A program made the position numbers and the translations under genes. The notes under the pieces are model-generated. The model ran no database searches. It saw nothing but the letters and a program-made list of their open reading frames with translations, and was not told the origin of the DNA. This document shows, piece after piece, positions 1 through 11,956 of a stretch of DNA of 64,000 nucleotides. Positions within the stretch are counted from its first letter, which is position 1. Every line of letters begins with the position of its first letter. The DNA comes from Tipula vernalis (lineage: Eukaryota > Arthropoda > Insecta > Diptera > Tipulidae): contig OY282560.1 in the NCBI GenBank assembly GCA_958295665.1, positions 50,406,333 to 50,470,332 on the forward strand, in the 5' to 3' direction.

Positions 1-878
1 TGAAATGCAGAGTGATCTTGATATGCTGTATAATTGGTCTATTGTGAATAAATTGAACTTGAATTTGGAAAAGTGCAAGATTATGAGCTTCTCCAGGAAA
101 AAGGCAGTTATTCATCATCAATATCTTATTGGTAATCACCAGCTTGAACGAGTTATGGCATTTAAAGATTTGGGTGTTATCTTGGACCATCAATTGAATT
201 TCCGAGACCATATCAATTTAATAGTGGCTAAGTCTAACTCTTTACTTGGCTTTATTCGTCGTATCACAAAAGATTTTCGTAATCCACAATCAATTAAAAC
301 TTTGTATTGTTCCATTGTTCGATCTAATTTGGAATATGCGTCGAGTATTTGGGATCCTGCTTACCATATTTATATCGATAGAATTGAACGGGTACAGAAG
401 AAATTTAGTATTGACTATCTTCATAAATTGAATTGGCCGTTTGATCCGGACCTTCCAATGTGGCTAAATAAAAAGAATTTGCCATCTTATAACGACCGTT
501 GTAAAATTGCTAATTTGGACTCATTGCTTGTAAGACGTAGATGTGCTGCTTCAACAGTCATCGCTGATTTGCTGAACAATTCTATTGACTGTCCGGAACT
601 ACTTGCAAAGATTGATATTCATGTGCCCTGTAAACCTACTCGGGTCAGGGATTTTATATATTTGCCGACATTTAAATCGAACTGTGCATATAATGCTCCG
701 ATCCCATCTATTTGTCGACAGTTTAATCATAATTTTGATTTGTTTGATTTTAATATTTCTAAATGTACTTTTAAAAAGCAAATCAAAGCTAAATTATAAA
801 ACTATTTATAATTATAATTATTGTAATCAAAAAAGGATTTTTATCCCGTTGATTTTTAGAATAAATAAATAAATAAAT
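1..878 (+). mobile_element. non-LTR retrotransposon, 3' end (RT thumb/C-terminus)
   Basis: An open frame to a TAA at 797-799 (264 residues from the ATG at position 5) matches the region after the catalytic motifs of a jockey/I-type reverse transcriptase. Seen are the LNLEKCKIMSFSRK stretch, FKDLGVILDHQLNF, and the SIVRSNLEYASSIWDP block of the thumb region. The polymerase catalytic motifs would lie to the left of the window. The element ends in an (AAAT)n tail at about 860-878, the usual 3' end of such elements. The frame is intact within the window, so the copy may be fairly young. Clade assignment is an inference; the RT identity is firm. Confidence 0.85.
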
Positions 879-1318
879 CTTGTCAAAGGAAAGACATATG
901 CCACCGAGCCACTAAACTCTATGAAAGGATCACATTTTCCATACCACTTTGAATCTGTAATCATGGATTTTGAGTTTCTAGGCTGATTTATTTACTGTGT
1001 CAGAAGTTTCATGCGCTGACATTAGAAAATTTGATTGGTTAAGATAACAATTCCGAAAATGTGGTTTGAAAATAGATATTGAAAACCTCAGCCTCCTCCT
1101 CGCCTTTGAGAGTAATATAGATATGGTGGACGGGCGCGATTATTGCATTATTCCAAAATTACAAAGACTTGATGCAAAAAAGTATCCATCCACAGTTCGT
1201 TCAGTTAATTTGGACTAAACAATGACATCGGTTATCCTATGATTTGTTCATTACGACGGTGCATAAATTTTGACCAACAGAATTGAGATAAGAATCATCC
1301 TGACAGACGTAAAATCAT
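879..1318. other. spacer with no recognised gene
   Basis: No known gene was recognised here. A frame open from about 1048 to 1217 (+, 56 codons, no ATG at its start) has a non-repetitive composition but no family I recognise. The right part may include the 3' end of the BEL element that begins at 1319 on the minus strand; no LTR was delimited. Confidence 0.4.
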
Positions 1319-3526
1319 TCATTCAAATATCGGCAAACATCGTGAGTGAGAAATCAACATCGTGCGTCGATAAATCGACGAATGGTTAAGCGAACTCATT
1401 TTACCATCGTGAACGTAAGTTAGGGGTTCCAAGGCGATCAGATGTCGCCCTAGTTCTAACAATAAATGATGCCACCTAGCAGTTGGGGCCCCTTCATTCG
1501 TTTGAAATCGACTAGATGCAGAGAAATTCATTGCTTCGTATATTCCTCGGTATTGGAACTGTTGCCATATTTTTAATTTCGTTTCAGGAATACTTGTAAT
1601 ATCCTCTTCAGGCAACAAACCACTTGCTGATCCAATTAGAAAATGTGCTGGTGTGAGTACTTCATAAGATGAATTTTCGTTTGATACAGCACATAGTGGC
1701 CTTGAATTGAGATTGGATTCTTTTTGACATAATAAAGTGCTCATCTCTTCAAACATTAAGTTGGCTCCATTGGTAGTTTTAATTAAAAGCGTTTTTACCG
1801 ATTTGACCGCGGCCTCCCATAATCCACCAAAATGTGGAGCAGCTGGTGGGATGAAGTGCCTATGGATTCGATTTTCATTCATGAACTCCGCAACAATCTT
1901 TAAGTGCTCCTTAGAATTTACTAAGCAGTAGATATCTTTTAGTTGTCGATGAGCTCCTAAGAAAGCAGTACCATTATCGCTGTACATATCACTAGGTCTG
2001 GAAGTAAAGCGCTTTAATGTTGCTATGAATGCTTCCGACGTTAAATTGCTAACCATTTCTATGTGTATTGCTTTAGTCACCATGCATATGAATATGGCAA
2101 TATATTCTTTTGTCAGTTTTGCACCTCTTCCTCTTTTCGAAGCTAACTGAATGGGTCCTGCGTAATCTACAACACATCTGTTGAATGGCCTTGCTGGTGA
2201 TATGCTTGCCTTTGGTAGACTGCCCATGATTTGATGTAATGTCTCTGCCTTGTGTCTCATACACCTGACACATTTTCGCAATTGTTCTCGTATTTTGTTG
2301 CGGCTACCTACAATCCAGAACTTTTGTTTGATGAGATGGGATGTTAATGAAGGGCCAGCATGCAGGTATTTTTGATGGAAAAGGGAGATTATCAATTTGC
2401 TTACGGAATTTGGCAAAATGATTGGGCACTTCTTATCATACTGACCTAAAACATTTTGGAGTCGACCTCCAACTCTCAATATTCCCTTTTCATCAAGAAA
2501 GGGGGTCAGTGAAAGTAACTTACTGTTTTTACTTATTGGTTTCTTTTTGGATAGTTGATCAATTTCGAGCTCGTATTCTCTGTGCTGAGCCCATTTTATC
2601 CACTGATTTTCTGCATAGGTTATTTCCTCTTTTATAAGAGTTTGATTTTTAGGGACTATGCACAGTCTTTTTCTGTTAACTCGTAATATGTAGCTCAATG
2701 TTCTTATTAGCTTATTGTATGATGAACATTTATTTGTCAAATTCAACAATATATCAGTGTTGTTGGCTTGCAGGTTGCATACTCTAGTTGGTCGTCTTTC
2801 GTCGTCGTCATTTGTGGAATGCTGAATTTCACATTTACCTGTTGGCCAGTTGCTGTCCCCAGTGGCCAGCCATTTTAGCCCATTCCACCACTGTTCTAGT
2901 TTAACCAACTGCCCACCAGCTACTCCTCTAGATGCATGATCTGCTGAATTATGGTTGGATGTCACATGATTCCACTGTTCTCTTGGTATGGTTTCTAGGA
3001 TTGCATATGTCCTATTAGCCACAAACGTTTTCCAAGTTGCTGGATAATCTGAGTGCCATTTAAGAACAATAGTTGAATCGGTCCAAGCATGAAATGGAGC
3101 TGGAGGCACATTCATTTTCACGGATTTCCATAGTTTTGCCAACAAATGAGCTCCACACAGTTCCAGTCTTGGAATCGAAACCTGCTTAATTGGAGCCACT
3201 TCCGTTTTTGCGGTAATCAAGCTCACTTTAATTCTACCATCATCTCCAATAGATCTGCAATATATCAAGACTGCATAGGCTCGTTCACTTGCATCGCAGA
3301 ATCCATGATACTCTGATTGGTTATACTGAATGTATCTTGGGATCTGAATTCTTTCAAGTTGTTTTAATTCCTTTTTTATTTGGTTGTAATATAATGCGAG
3401 TTCATGAGGTAAAGTTTTGTCCCAGTCAATCTTCAATATCCACATTTTTTGTAGAATGATTTTTAATGGTATAATAGCAGACGATATCCACCCAAGTGGA
3501 TCAAAAATTCGGAAAATTTCTGCCAA
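1319..3526 (-). pseudogene. BEL/Pao pol: A17/RNase H region and integrase
   Basis: The 735-codon frame starts with the FDPLGW motif that marks the BEL/Pao region after RT. YHGFCDASERAYA and AKTEVAPIKQVSIPRLELCG follow (about residues 75-125), typical of Pao A17/RNase H. The integrase zinc-binding region has HQKYLHAGP and CVRCMRHKA near residue 400-430. The catalytic core shows VVDYAGP, YSDNGTAF and [11 protein letters not shown], so the D, D and E positions are all present. The C-terminal DUF5641-like part is shifted out of frame after about residue 690. The gene encoded processing and integration enzymes of the retrotransposon. It probably lacks function because the upstream frames are interrupted. 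Confidence 0.9.
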
Positions 3527-3529
3527 TAT

Positions 3530-3763
3530 TCACCGTTTGGTTGGTATGGTTTCTGTGTCTAACCTTACAATAAATGTAAATGAATCTTTCATTGGATTCC
3601 ATTGTAAGCCAAGTAGTTTTACAATATCTACTTCGTCTCTAAAATCAACATGTTTAGATCTGATTTCCACATGATCTACTAACTTAATGTAGTTAGAATT
3701 CCATTTTTGCAAGGAAAAGCCACCAGCGTGTAGTGCTTCGTAAATTGTTTCTTTGAGCTGCAT
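3530..3763 (-). pseudogene. BEL/Pao reverse transcriptase, palm end fragment
   Basis: This 77-codon fragment (ALHAGGFSLQKWNSNY, then VDIVKLLGLQWNP) is the segment after the RT catalytic motif and before the A17 region of BEL/Pao. The usual YVDD block lies just upstream (3764-3885) but is not in one intact frame, which shows a frameshift or stop there. It belongs with the frames at 1319-3526 and 3886-5028. Confidence 0.8.
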
Positions 3764-3885
3764 CGCGTTTTCGACTGTATCTGCTCCACTGATAAGATCA
3801 TCAATATAAAAATCATTGAAGATTGTTGATCGATTGTTGGTAATCAGTATCCTTTTTATTAACTAATACCTGCCGGTACATTTTC

Positions 3886-5028
3886 TCAATGTCGGCAGTT
3901 AAGGCAATACGGTTGAATTGTTGGCCCTATCATCATTTTTTGATTAATGGAAATTGCGGTTGTAGTTTTGCAAGATCCATCAAAAACTACACGAACTTTT
4001 GTTGTTGAACTTCCTTCCTTTACAACTGCGTGGTGAGGTAAGTAATAAGTGACGTTTTCTGGTACTGTAGAAATATCTGCTTCAGAAAGGGGCTCCATGT
4101 GACCTTGCGATATGTAATCATCTATTACCTTTGAGTACTCATTCTTCAGGTATTCGTTTGATTGTAGTTTACTTTCTAAATTATAAAATCTCTTAAAAGG
4201 AATCTTTAGTAAATACCTTCCATCCTCGGTTCGCCTGTGCGTTGTTTTAAAATGTGACTCACATTCTTGTTCTTCAACAGAGTAAGGTGCACACTTATTT
4301 AGCTCTTCTAGTTCCCAAAAACTTCGAAGTACTTGATCGACATTTAAGTTGCAGCCGACAAAACTAGACTCTGAAGATAACTCTTTATGTTCGATTGGTA
4401 GTTCACCGCCAATAATCCGTCCAAATATAGTTTTTTGTGCAACAACAGATCCATTGGGATTGAGCACTCGCCCATCTTCCAAAATATTGAAAAACTTATC
4501 TGCTCCGATTAGTATATCTATTCCTCTCGGTTGATGAAATTCAGGATCTGCAAGTTGTAACTTACTGAACAAGCTGTAATCTTGCTGATTTATAAATTGA
4601 CTTGGTAATCGCGACGGTAGTTTTTGCATAATCAGAGCTTCAATATTTATTTGTATTTGGCGATCATAAACTGATGATAATTGTAGTTTGGTGACACCCT
4701 GAGTTATAACAGTAGATTTAGCTAACCCTGTAATTACTATGTTTGCGTTTTCTCTAGGTAATCTAAGGGCACGCATACAAGCTTCAGAAACAAAAGTGGC
4801 CTGTGATCCGGAATTCAAAAAAACTCTGCATCTTAACATGGTACCATCACATCGATTCACGTTTACTATTGCTCTCGGTAGAATTGATTGATATCGACCA
4901 CTGATGCTCGCGTTTGACTGAACTTCTGTACAAAAAGTACTGGAACTGTTTGAAGGTTGTTCAGGAATATTAGATGATGTTATTTTGTCAGCAGTAACTT
5001 GTGTACTTGCTGCAGCATTCATTTCCAT
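3886..5028 (-). pseudogene. BEL/Pao protease and RT N-terminus
   Basis: 380 codons. Residues about 60-200 are a DUF1758-type retropepsin: CRVFLNSGSQATFVSEACMR is the active-site region, followed by IDILIGADKFF. The family active site is normally D-S-G; here the aspartate is replaced by asparagine (N-S-G), so the protease should be inactive if the base is correct. Residues about 205-375 hold the linker (FGRIIGGEL) and the start of RT (LPHHAVVKEGSSTTKVRVVFDGS). The frame breaks after TIQPYC. The start ATG at 5026-5028 is simply the first in frame; gag sequence continues upstream. Confidence 0.85.
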
Positions 5029-5245
5029 ATGTAGTAACGAATGATGTTTGCGATTACAAATGTTTCAACGAAATTTCATTCGACATACCCCTGCTTGATG
5101 AGTCGCAGATAGACAGTTAAAACAGAGCCTCTTGTTCGCTGCTAAAGCTCTTCGATAGATGAATTAAATTCTAAAAATTCATTGCATTTTGATAGTGGAT
5201 GATTGTTGGTACATTTAGAGCACGTCGTTGGTTTGATTTGAGCAT
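5029..5245 (-). pseudogene. BEL/Pao gag C-terminus with zinc knuckles
   Basis: Translating the minus strand in pieces gives CSKCTNNHPLSKCNEF and then LCFNCLSATHQAGVCRMKF with a following CNRKHHSLLH. These are the paired CX2C-type zinc knuckles that precede the protease in BEL/Pao gag-pol. Stops and shifts separate the pieces. The match ends at the first satellite unit (5246). It was not open long enough to stand as a gene. Confidence 0.7.
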
Positions 5246-8200
5246 GAGATGTCCACAAGGTCTTGCCTATATTTTTACATAACTTGACCATATGCCAGTC
5301 TACGTGGTCAGTCTTATCCAATTGTGATGAACTATACTATACTTCACAGAATTTCGAATTTTTAATAATTTTATTGGTTTTAAAAATTGTTGTATCTCCG
5401 ATGACAGAGATGTCCACAAGGTCTTGCCTATATTTTTGGATAACTTGGCCATATGCCAGTCTACGTGGTCAACCTTATCCAATTGTGATGAACTATACTA
5501 TACTTCACAGAATTTCGAATTTTTAATAATTTTATTGGTTTTAAAAATTGTTGTATCTCCGATCACTGAGATATCCACAAGGTCTTGCCTATATTTTTGG
5601 ATAACTTGACCATATGCCAGTCTACGTGGTCAACCTTATCCAATTGTGATTAACTATACTATACTTCACAGAATTTAGAATTTTTAATAATTTTATTGGT
5701 TTTAAAATTTGTTGTATCTCCGATGAAAGAGATGTCCACAAGGTCTTGCCTATATTTTTGGATAACTTGACCATATGCCAGTCTACGTGGTCAGTCTTAT
5801 TCAATTGTGATTAACCATACTATACTTCACAGAATTTAGAATTTTTAATAATTTTATTGGTTTTAAAAATTGTTGTATCTCCGATCACAGAGATGTCCAC
5901 AAGGTCTTGCCTATATTTTTGGATAACTTGGCCATATGGTAGCCTACGTGGTCAACCTTATCCAATTGTGATGAACTATACTATACTTCACAGAATTTCG
6001 AGTTTTTAATAATTTTATTGGTTTTAAAAATGGTTGTATCTCTGATAACCGAGATGTCCACAAGGTCTGGCCTATATTTTTGGATAACTTAACCATATGC
6101 TAGTCTAAGTGATCAGTCTTATCCAATTGTAATGAACTATACTATACTTCACAGAATTTCGAATTTTTAATAATTTTAGTGGTTTTAAAAATTATTGTAA
6201 TCCGATCACAGAGATGTCCACAAGGTCTGGCCTATATTTTTGGATAACTTGAACATATGCCAGTCTACTTGGTCAGTCTTATCCAATTGTGATTAACTAT
6301 ACTATACTTCACAGAATTTAGAATTTTTAATAATTTTATTGGTTTTAAAAATGGTTGTATCTCCGATCACAGAGATATTCACAAGGTCTTGCCTATATTT
6401 TTGGATAACTTGGCTATATGCCAGTCTACGTGGTCCGTCTTATCCAATTGTGATGTACTATACTATACTTCACAGAATTTCGAATTTTTAATAATTTTAT
6501 TGGTTTTAAAAATTATTGTATTCCGATCACAGAGATGTCCACAAGGTCTGGCCTATATTTTTGGATAACTTGACCATATGCCAGTCTACGTGGTCAGTCT
6601 TATCCAATTGTGATGAAATATACTATACTTCACAGAATTTAGAATTTTTAATAATTTTATTGGTTTTAAAAATTATTTTATTCCGATCGCAGAGATGTCC
6701 ACAAGGTCTGGCCTATATTTTTGGATAACTTGACCATATGTCAGTCTATGCGGTCAGTCTTATCAAATTGTGACGAACTATACTATACTTCACAGAATTT
6801 CGAGTTTTTAATAATTTTATTGTTTTTAAAAGTTGTTGTATCTCCGATCACTGAGATATCCACAAGGTCTTGCCTATATTTTTGGATAACTTGACCATAT
6901 GCCAGTCTACGTGGTCAGTCTTATCCAATTGTGATTAACTATACTATACTTCACAGAATTTAGAATTTTTAATAATTTTATTGGTTTTAAAAATTGTTAT
7001 ATCTCCGATCACTGAGATATCCACAAGGTCTTGCCTATATTTTTGGATAACTTGACCATATGCCAGTTTACGTGGGCAACCTTATCCAATTGTGATGAAC
7101 TATACTATACTTCACAGAATTTAGAATTTTTAATAATTTTATTGGTTTTAAAAATTGTTGTATCTCCGTTGACAGAGATGTCCACAAGGTCTTGCCTATA
7201 TTTTTGGATAACTTGGCCATATGGTAGTCTACGTGGTCAACCTTATCCAATTGTGATGTACTATACTATACTTTACAGAATTTCGAGTTTTTAATAATTT
7301 TATTGGTTTTAAAAATAGTTGTATCTCTGATAACAGAGATGTCCACAAGGTCTTGCCTATATTTTTGGATAACTTGACCATATGCCAGTCTACGTGGTCA
7401 GTCTTATCCAGTTGTGATGAACTATACTATACTTCACAGAATTTCGAATTTTTAATAATTTTATTGGTTTTAAAAATTGTTGTATCTCCGATCACAGAGA
7501 TGTCCACAAGGTCTAGTCTATATTTTTGGATAACTTGACCATATGTCAGTCTACGTGGTCAGTCTAGTCCAATTGTGATGAACTATACTATACTTCACAG
7601 AATTTAGAATTTTTAATAATTTTATTGGTTTTAAAAATTGTTGTATCTCCGATCACAGAGATGTCCACAAGGTCTAGTCTATATTTTTGGATAACTTGAC
7701 CATATGTCAGTCTACATGGTCAATCTTATTCAATTGTGATGAGCTATACTATACTTCACAGAATTTCGAATTTTTAATAACTTTATTTGTTTTAAAAATT
7801 ATTGTATTCCGATCACAGAGATGTCCACAAGGTCTGTCCTATATTTTTGGATAACTTGACCATATGCCAGTCTACGTGGTCAGTCTTATCCAATTGTGAT
7901 TAACTATACTATACTTCACAGAATTTAGAATTTTTAATAATTTTATTGGTTTTAAAAATTATTTTATTCCGATAACAGAGATGTCCACAAGGTCTGGCCT
8001 ATATTTTTGGATAACTTGACCATATGTCAGTCTATGTGGTCAGTCTTATCAAATTGTGACGAACTATACTATACTTCACAGAATTTAGAATTTTTAATAA
8101 TTTTATTGTTTTAAAAATTGTTGTATCTCCGATGAAAGAGATGTCCACAAGGTCTTGCCTATATTTTTAGATAATTTGGCCATATGCCAGTCTACGTGGT

Positions 8201-8776
8201 CCGTTTTATCCAATTGTGATGAACTATACTATACTTCACAGAATTTAGAATTTTTAATAATTTTATTGGTTTTAAAAATTGTTGTATCTCCGATGAAAGA
8301 GATGTCCACAAGGTCTTGCCTATATTTTTGGATAACTTGACCATATGTCAGTCTACTTGGTCAATCTTATTCAATTGTAATGAACTATACTATACTTCAC
8401 AGAATTTAGAATTTTTAATAATTTTATTGGTTTTAAAAATTGTTGTATCTCCGATCACAGAGATGTCCACAAGGTCTTGCCTATATTTTTAGATAACTTG
8501 GCCATATGCCAGTCTACGTGGTCAACCTTATCCAATTGTGATGAACTATACTATACTTCACAGAATTTAGAATTTTTAATAATTTTATTGGTTTTAAAAA
8601 TTGTTGTATCTCCGATCACAGAGATGTTCACAAGGTCTTTTCTATATTTTTGGATAACTTGACCATATGTCAGTATACATGGTCAATCTTATTCAATTGT
8701 GATGAACTATACTATACTTCATAGAATTTCGAATTTTTAATAATTTTATTGGTTTTAAAAATTGTTGTATCTTTGA
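5246..8776. repeat. 161-bp tandem satellite, about 22 copies
   Basis: The phrase gagatgtccacaaggtct recurs with a regular 161-bp step (5246, 5407, 5568 and onward) up to about 8776. Units differ by scattered substitutions and 1-3 bp indels, for example gatcacag/gatgaaag before the phrase. Each unit has a short dyad, tgacca...tggtca, within 30 bp. Peptides of 60-90 residues can be read through the units on both strands, but they are by-products of the repeat. The array lies between a truncated BEL element (left) and a truncated jockey element (right). Confidence 0.95.
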
Positions 8777-9534
8777 TCCATCAGTTGCCACTTTTTTAAT
8801 GTAGGAAGATCAAAAGTGTATAGTAGGTATAAAACCTTCCCTAATATAGTGCCCTGCGGAACTCTTGCATTGATTTGTTTTAATTCAGAAGATGTGTCAT
8901 CTAACTTAATCCTGAAGAACCTATCTTTGAAGTAAAATTCCAGTATCTTAGCAAATTGCATTGGTAGAAGATTCCTTAACTTGTGGTTAATTCCTTCAGG
9001 CCACACTCTATCAAACGCTTGTGCAACGTCTAGAAATACTGTTGAACAGACTTTTTTCTCCTCTAATGCTTTCTCAATTATACTGGTTATTCTGTGTACT
9101 TGATCAATTGTTGAGTGTTGGTTGCGAAAACCGAACTGATGATTTGGGATCAAGTTTTTACTCTCGATTATCGGATTTAATCTTTTTACCAGAAGCTTCT
9201 CAAAGAGTTTGGACATGACTGGCAATAGCGAAATTGGCCTATAAGACGATGTTATGTGCGGTGGTTTCCCAGGTTTTGGGATCATAATTACTTCTGCAAT
9301 TTTCCATAAGCTTGGTACACATTTGATTCTAAATGCTGCATTTATATGATTGGTGAGTTTCACCAGAGCTTTCCTTGGCAGTTCTTTTAAGATTTCTGCA
9401 GTAATAAGATCGTACCCAGGAGCTTTTTTCGTATTCATATTAGCTTTTATCTCACGCATGACTTCTTTTGGTGTTGTCAGTAGGATTTCTTTACTTTCTT
9501 GCACAGCTTGTTCAGTTATTATCTCGGCTTCCAA
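8777..9534 (-). pseudogene. jockey-like reverse transcriptase fragment
   Basis: The frame contains the RT fingers (MNTKKAPGYDLITAEILKEL, PSLWKIAEVIMIPKPGKPP, SYRPISLLPVMSKLFEKLL), motif A (STVFLDVAQAFDRVW) and motif B (RVPQGTILG). The polymerase FADD/YADD motif C would follow after about 25 residues. Instead the match ends where the 161-bp satellite begins. It is a 3'-truncated pseudogene. Upstream frames 9583-9795 and 9743-9982 carry the linker of the same protein in other frames. Confidence 0.9.
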
Positions 9535-10430
9535 CGTTTGGTCTTCATGTGGCTCGAATATTTTTTCGAGGTGTTCAGCAAATTATCGAGCTTTGTCTTC
9601 ATTATTTCTAGCCCATTTCTCACCTGCTATTTTTATTCGTGGAATCTGCATTATTGGTCTTTTGATTCTTTTGGTTGCTTTCCAAAGATAATAATCAGTA
9701 CGGTTATCTTTAGTTAATTTTCTTAAATAGTTGCTGATTGATTCATCTTTTAATTCTTTGATCTCTCTTCTTAAATGTTGAGTGAGATGGTTCAAATGTT
9801 TGTTGCCATACTCTTCTCGCTCTTCTTTTTTCTACGAGGAGTTCCCTAATTTCCATAGGGTAGTTGTTTCCCTTGATTTTCGTTTTAATTTCAGGAGTAT
9901 TTTCCCAAGCTGATTGCTGTATATCGTTTACAAATTTGTGAACTTCTTTGTCTAATTGTTCTTCAGTCTTAAATGAAACCATTAAGTAAATTTTTTCTTC
10001 TAGCGATAGTCTAAAGCATGCCCAATTAGTGTGATTATTTACTAGGAATGGGTTTCTTTCTTTCTGAATGATTTTTTCACTTAACGTTAGAAGTATTGGT
10101 GAATGATCAGAGTTTATGTCGTGGCTTTCATCTACTTTTACATAATTTACAGATATGCTCTTTATTATAAAGAAATCAATCAGATCTGGTACTTTGTTTG
10201 GATCAGTTGGCCAGTAGGTTGGTTTTTCAGTTGAGAGGGCTTCACAACTGCGCTCTTTGATAGCTTTTAGGAGTTCTTTACCCAGTTATTGTTTTTATTT
10301 TCTCATAGAGTACATCGTAGTCTTTGATTTCACTATTACTATTGGTGGTGGTGGAAGTATTTTTTTTGGTTGTTTCTGTATAATATTTGGAACATCATCC
10401 TTTAATTGAGTTTCCCTTATATGATCGCAG
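8777..10430 (-). mobile_element. jockey-like non-LTR retrotransposon, internally deleted
   Basis: Minus strand. From right to left there is the end of an ORF1-like gag (proline run PPPP, then DYDVLYEKIK) at about 10430-10288. A jump follows to the C-terminal half of an AP endonuclease (DLIDFFIIK, then SDHSPILLTLSEK, about 10240-10070), then the EN-RT linker (9982-9583), then RT (9534-8777). The N-terminal half of the endonuclease is missing, so ORF1 and ORF2 are joined by an internal deletion. The 3' part stops at the satellite array before RT motif C. Confidence 0.8.
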
Positions 10431-10960
10431 TCCTCGAATCCCGGTTTGATGAAGTTACGTTATGGGCGAAAATATTGAAGTAATAACTTCCAAGAATTTT
10501 AAAGTTATATCACTCCAAAACTACACTACAAATGATAAGAGCCATTGAAGTTCCGAAAAGAGCAGATAAATTTATGTTGATCTTTCAAAAATGGTAAGAC
10601 CTGTTATTTTGGTAGTTGCGGCTTGTGATATTGTGGCAATTGCAGATGAGGCCAAAAATACTTAATGAATGATGCAATGATGGTATAACGGCTAACTAGA
10701 TGAGAGGAGATGATAGAAGATGGTAGAAGATTTTCCCTTTCATTGCCGATCCTATTATAATATTGTAAGTTCAGATTAAATCAATCTAGGTGTATATCGA
10801 ACGTCCTGGTTTCTTTGGTTCAGTGGTGTACATATAAGACTATGGTTTAGACCAAGACGATGGATGACGATGTGACCCCAGTAATTTATTCTGTGTACTT
10901 TCATCCTTTTGGTAATGGTTCTACCATGTAATATTGACTTGAGTCGTTAAATAGTGCGCG
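10431..10960. other. spacer with no recognised gene
   Basis: No coding or repeat signature is recognised between the jockey remnant and the Gypsy LTR edge at 10961. A short purine-rich run (gatgagaggagatgatagaagatggtag, split over 10699-10730) is the only compositional feature. Confidence 0.5.
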
Positions 10961-11168
10961 AATTATAAACTAGAAACTGGAAGTCATGTAGAAATGAAAC
11001 AGTCTCACTTTTATGGTTTACAATAAATTTATTTTTTGGTCGTTACTCAACGCTAGTTACAATAATTCTAAATTTTTATATTTTACTTTTGATATATCTT
11101 TATAATTTGGAACAACTACAAAACTACTTACTAATGAAAAATGTATTAATTATGATTTTGTTATTCTT
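10961..11168 (-). repeat. Gypsy 3' LTR
   Basis: The left edge attataaactagaaactgg matches the edge next to the primer-binding site at 15446. The right edge is set by the polypurine tract (GGGGGGTAAGAA on the minus strand, 11164-11175). Most of this LTR recurs at 21617-21771. Its similarity to the presumed 5' LTR at 15446 is only clear for about 45 bp. Confidence 0.7.
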
Positions 11169-11487
11169 ACCCCCCAGACAGTCTCGACGCTGTGTCACGC
11201 AATAGCGCAAAAGTTAAATTACATGAAAATACATGCGAATTGACAAAGTCCACGGACGGAGCGCATTAGACCAAGTACTAAAATTAAATTATTTTCAATA
11301 TTGCACGCAAGAGCGGATTGAAATGTCACTTTCTGATGTAAAAAAAATACAAAATGAAAGACATTCTTGGGAACTAAAGTTATCCAAATTAAAGTGACAT
11401 GAAATGGTTTTATGTAGCTAAATTATTAGTTATTAACTAGATTAGTAGATTTTATACTACGACGGAAAATTTAAATTGGTCAAAAAA

Positions 11488-11956
11488 GACCGGTAGCATA
11501 TTTAGAAATTACAAGAATTAATTAACATTCAACAAAAATTAAAAAAAAAAAGTAAAATTAGCGTTCACAGCTTATGTGATTGTCGTGAAGAAGAAAAATT
11601 GTAATTGAATTTATCTGTATTAGTACGATTCGCTAGTACATAAAGCACAGGACATTCTGTATATATAGAATGTAAATTGTGGTATAGTCAGTCCAGTCGC
11701 CGCGGCCTGATGAGAGGATTGATTTTTTCATAATCATAAGCTCATCAGTTCGAAACTGGATTGAATTCTCTTACAATCTTCGGAACATATTAAATTAAAA
11801 AATTAAAATAAATAGAATTCTGTCTATTAGCCGGTTTTCGTTGAATTACCGTTCGTAAATACTAAAAAGTTTCTACGTGTTAATAAAAAACACATTTAAA
11901 AGTGTCGTAAGACCGGTAGCATATTTAGAAATTACAAGAATTAATTAACATTCAAC

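Larger units (their letters stand above)
1319..5245 (-). mobile_element. BEL/Pao LTR retrotransposon, truncated
   Basis: Read on the minus strand the order is gag zinc knuckles (about 5245-5029), aspartic protease and RT start (5028-3886), RT palm end (3763-3530), then A17/RNase H region and integrase (3526-1319). This is the BEL/Pao order. The copy is broken between 3886 and 3763, around 3530, and in the C-terminal DUF5641-like region near 1319-1560. Its 5' side ends abruptly at a 161-bp satellite array at 5246, so gag N-terminus and 5' LTR are missing. It is a retrotransposon remnant. Confidence 0.9.

Noticed and set aside
5263..8662. Repeated 60-87 residue frames on both strands through the 161-bp array
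   Set aside because: They follow the satellite period and exist only because the repeat lacks stops in some frames. No start context, no family, and they vary with each unit.
11707..11748. Simple hairpin (CTGATGAG/CTCATCAG) as a full explanation of the conserved motif
   Set aside because: It explains 16 bases but not the conserved GTC, stem I and the 9-bp stem III outside it. It is kept as a competing fold that may lower ribozyme activity.
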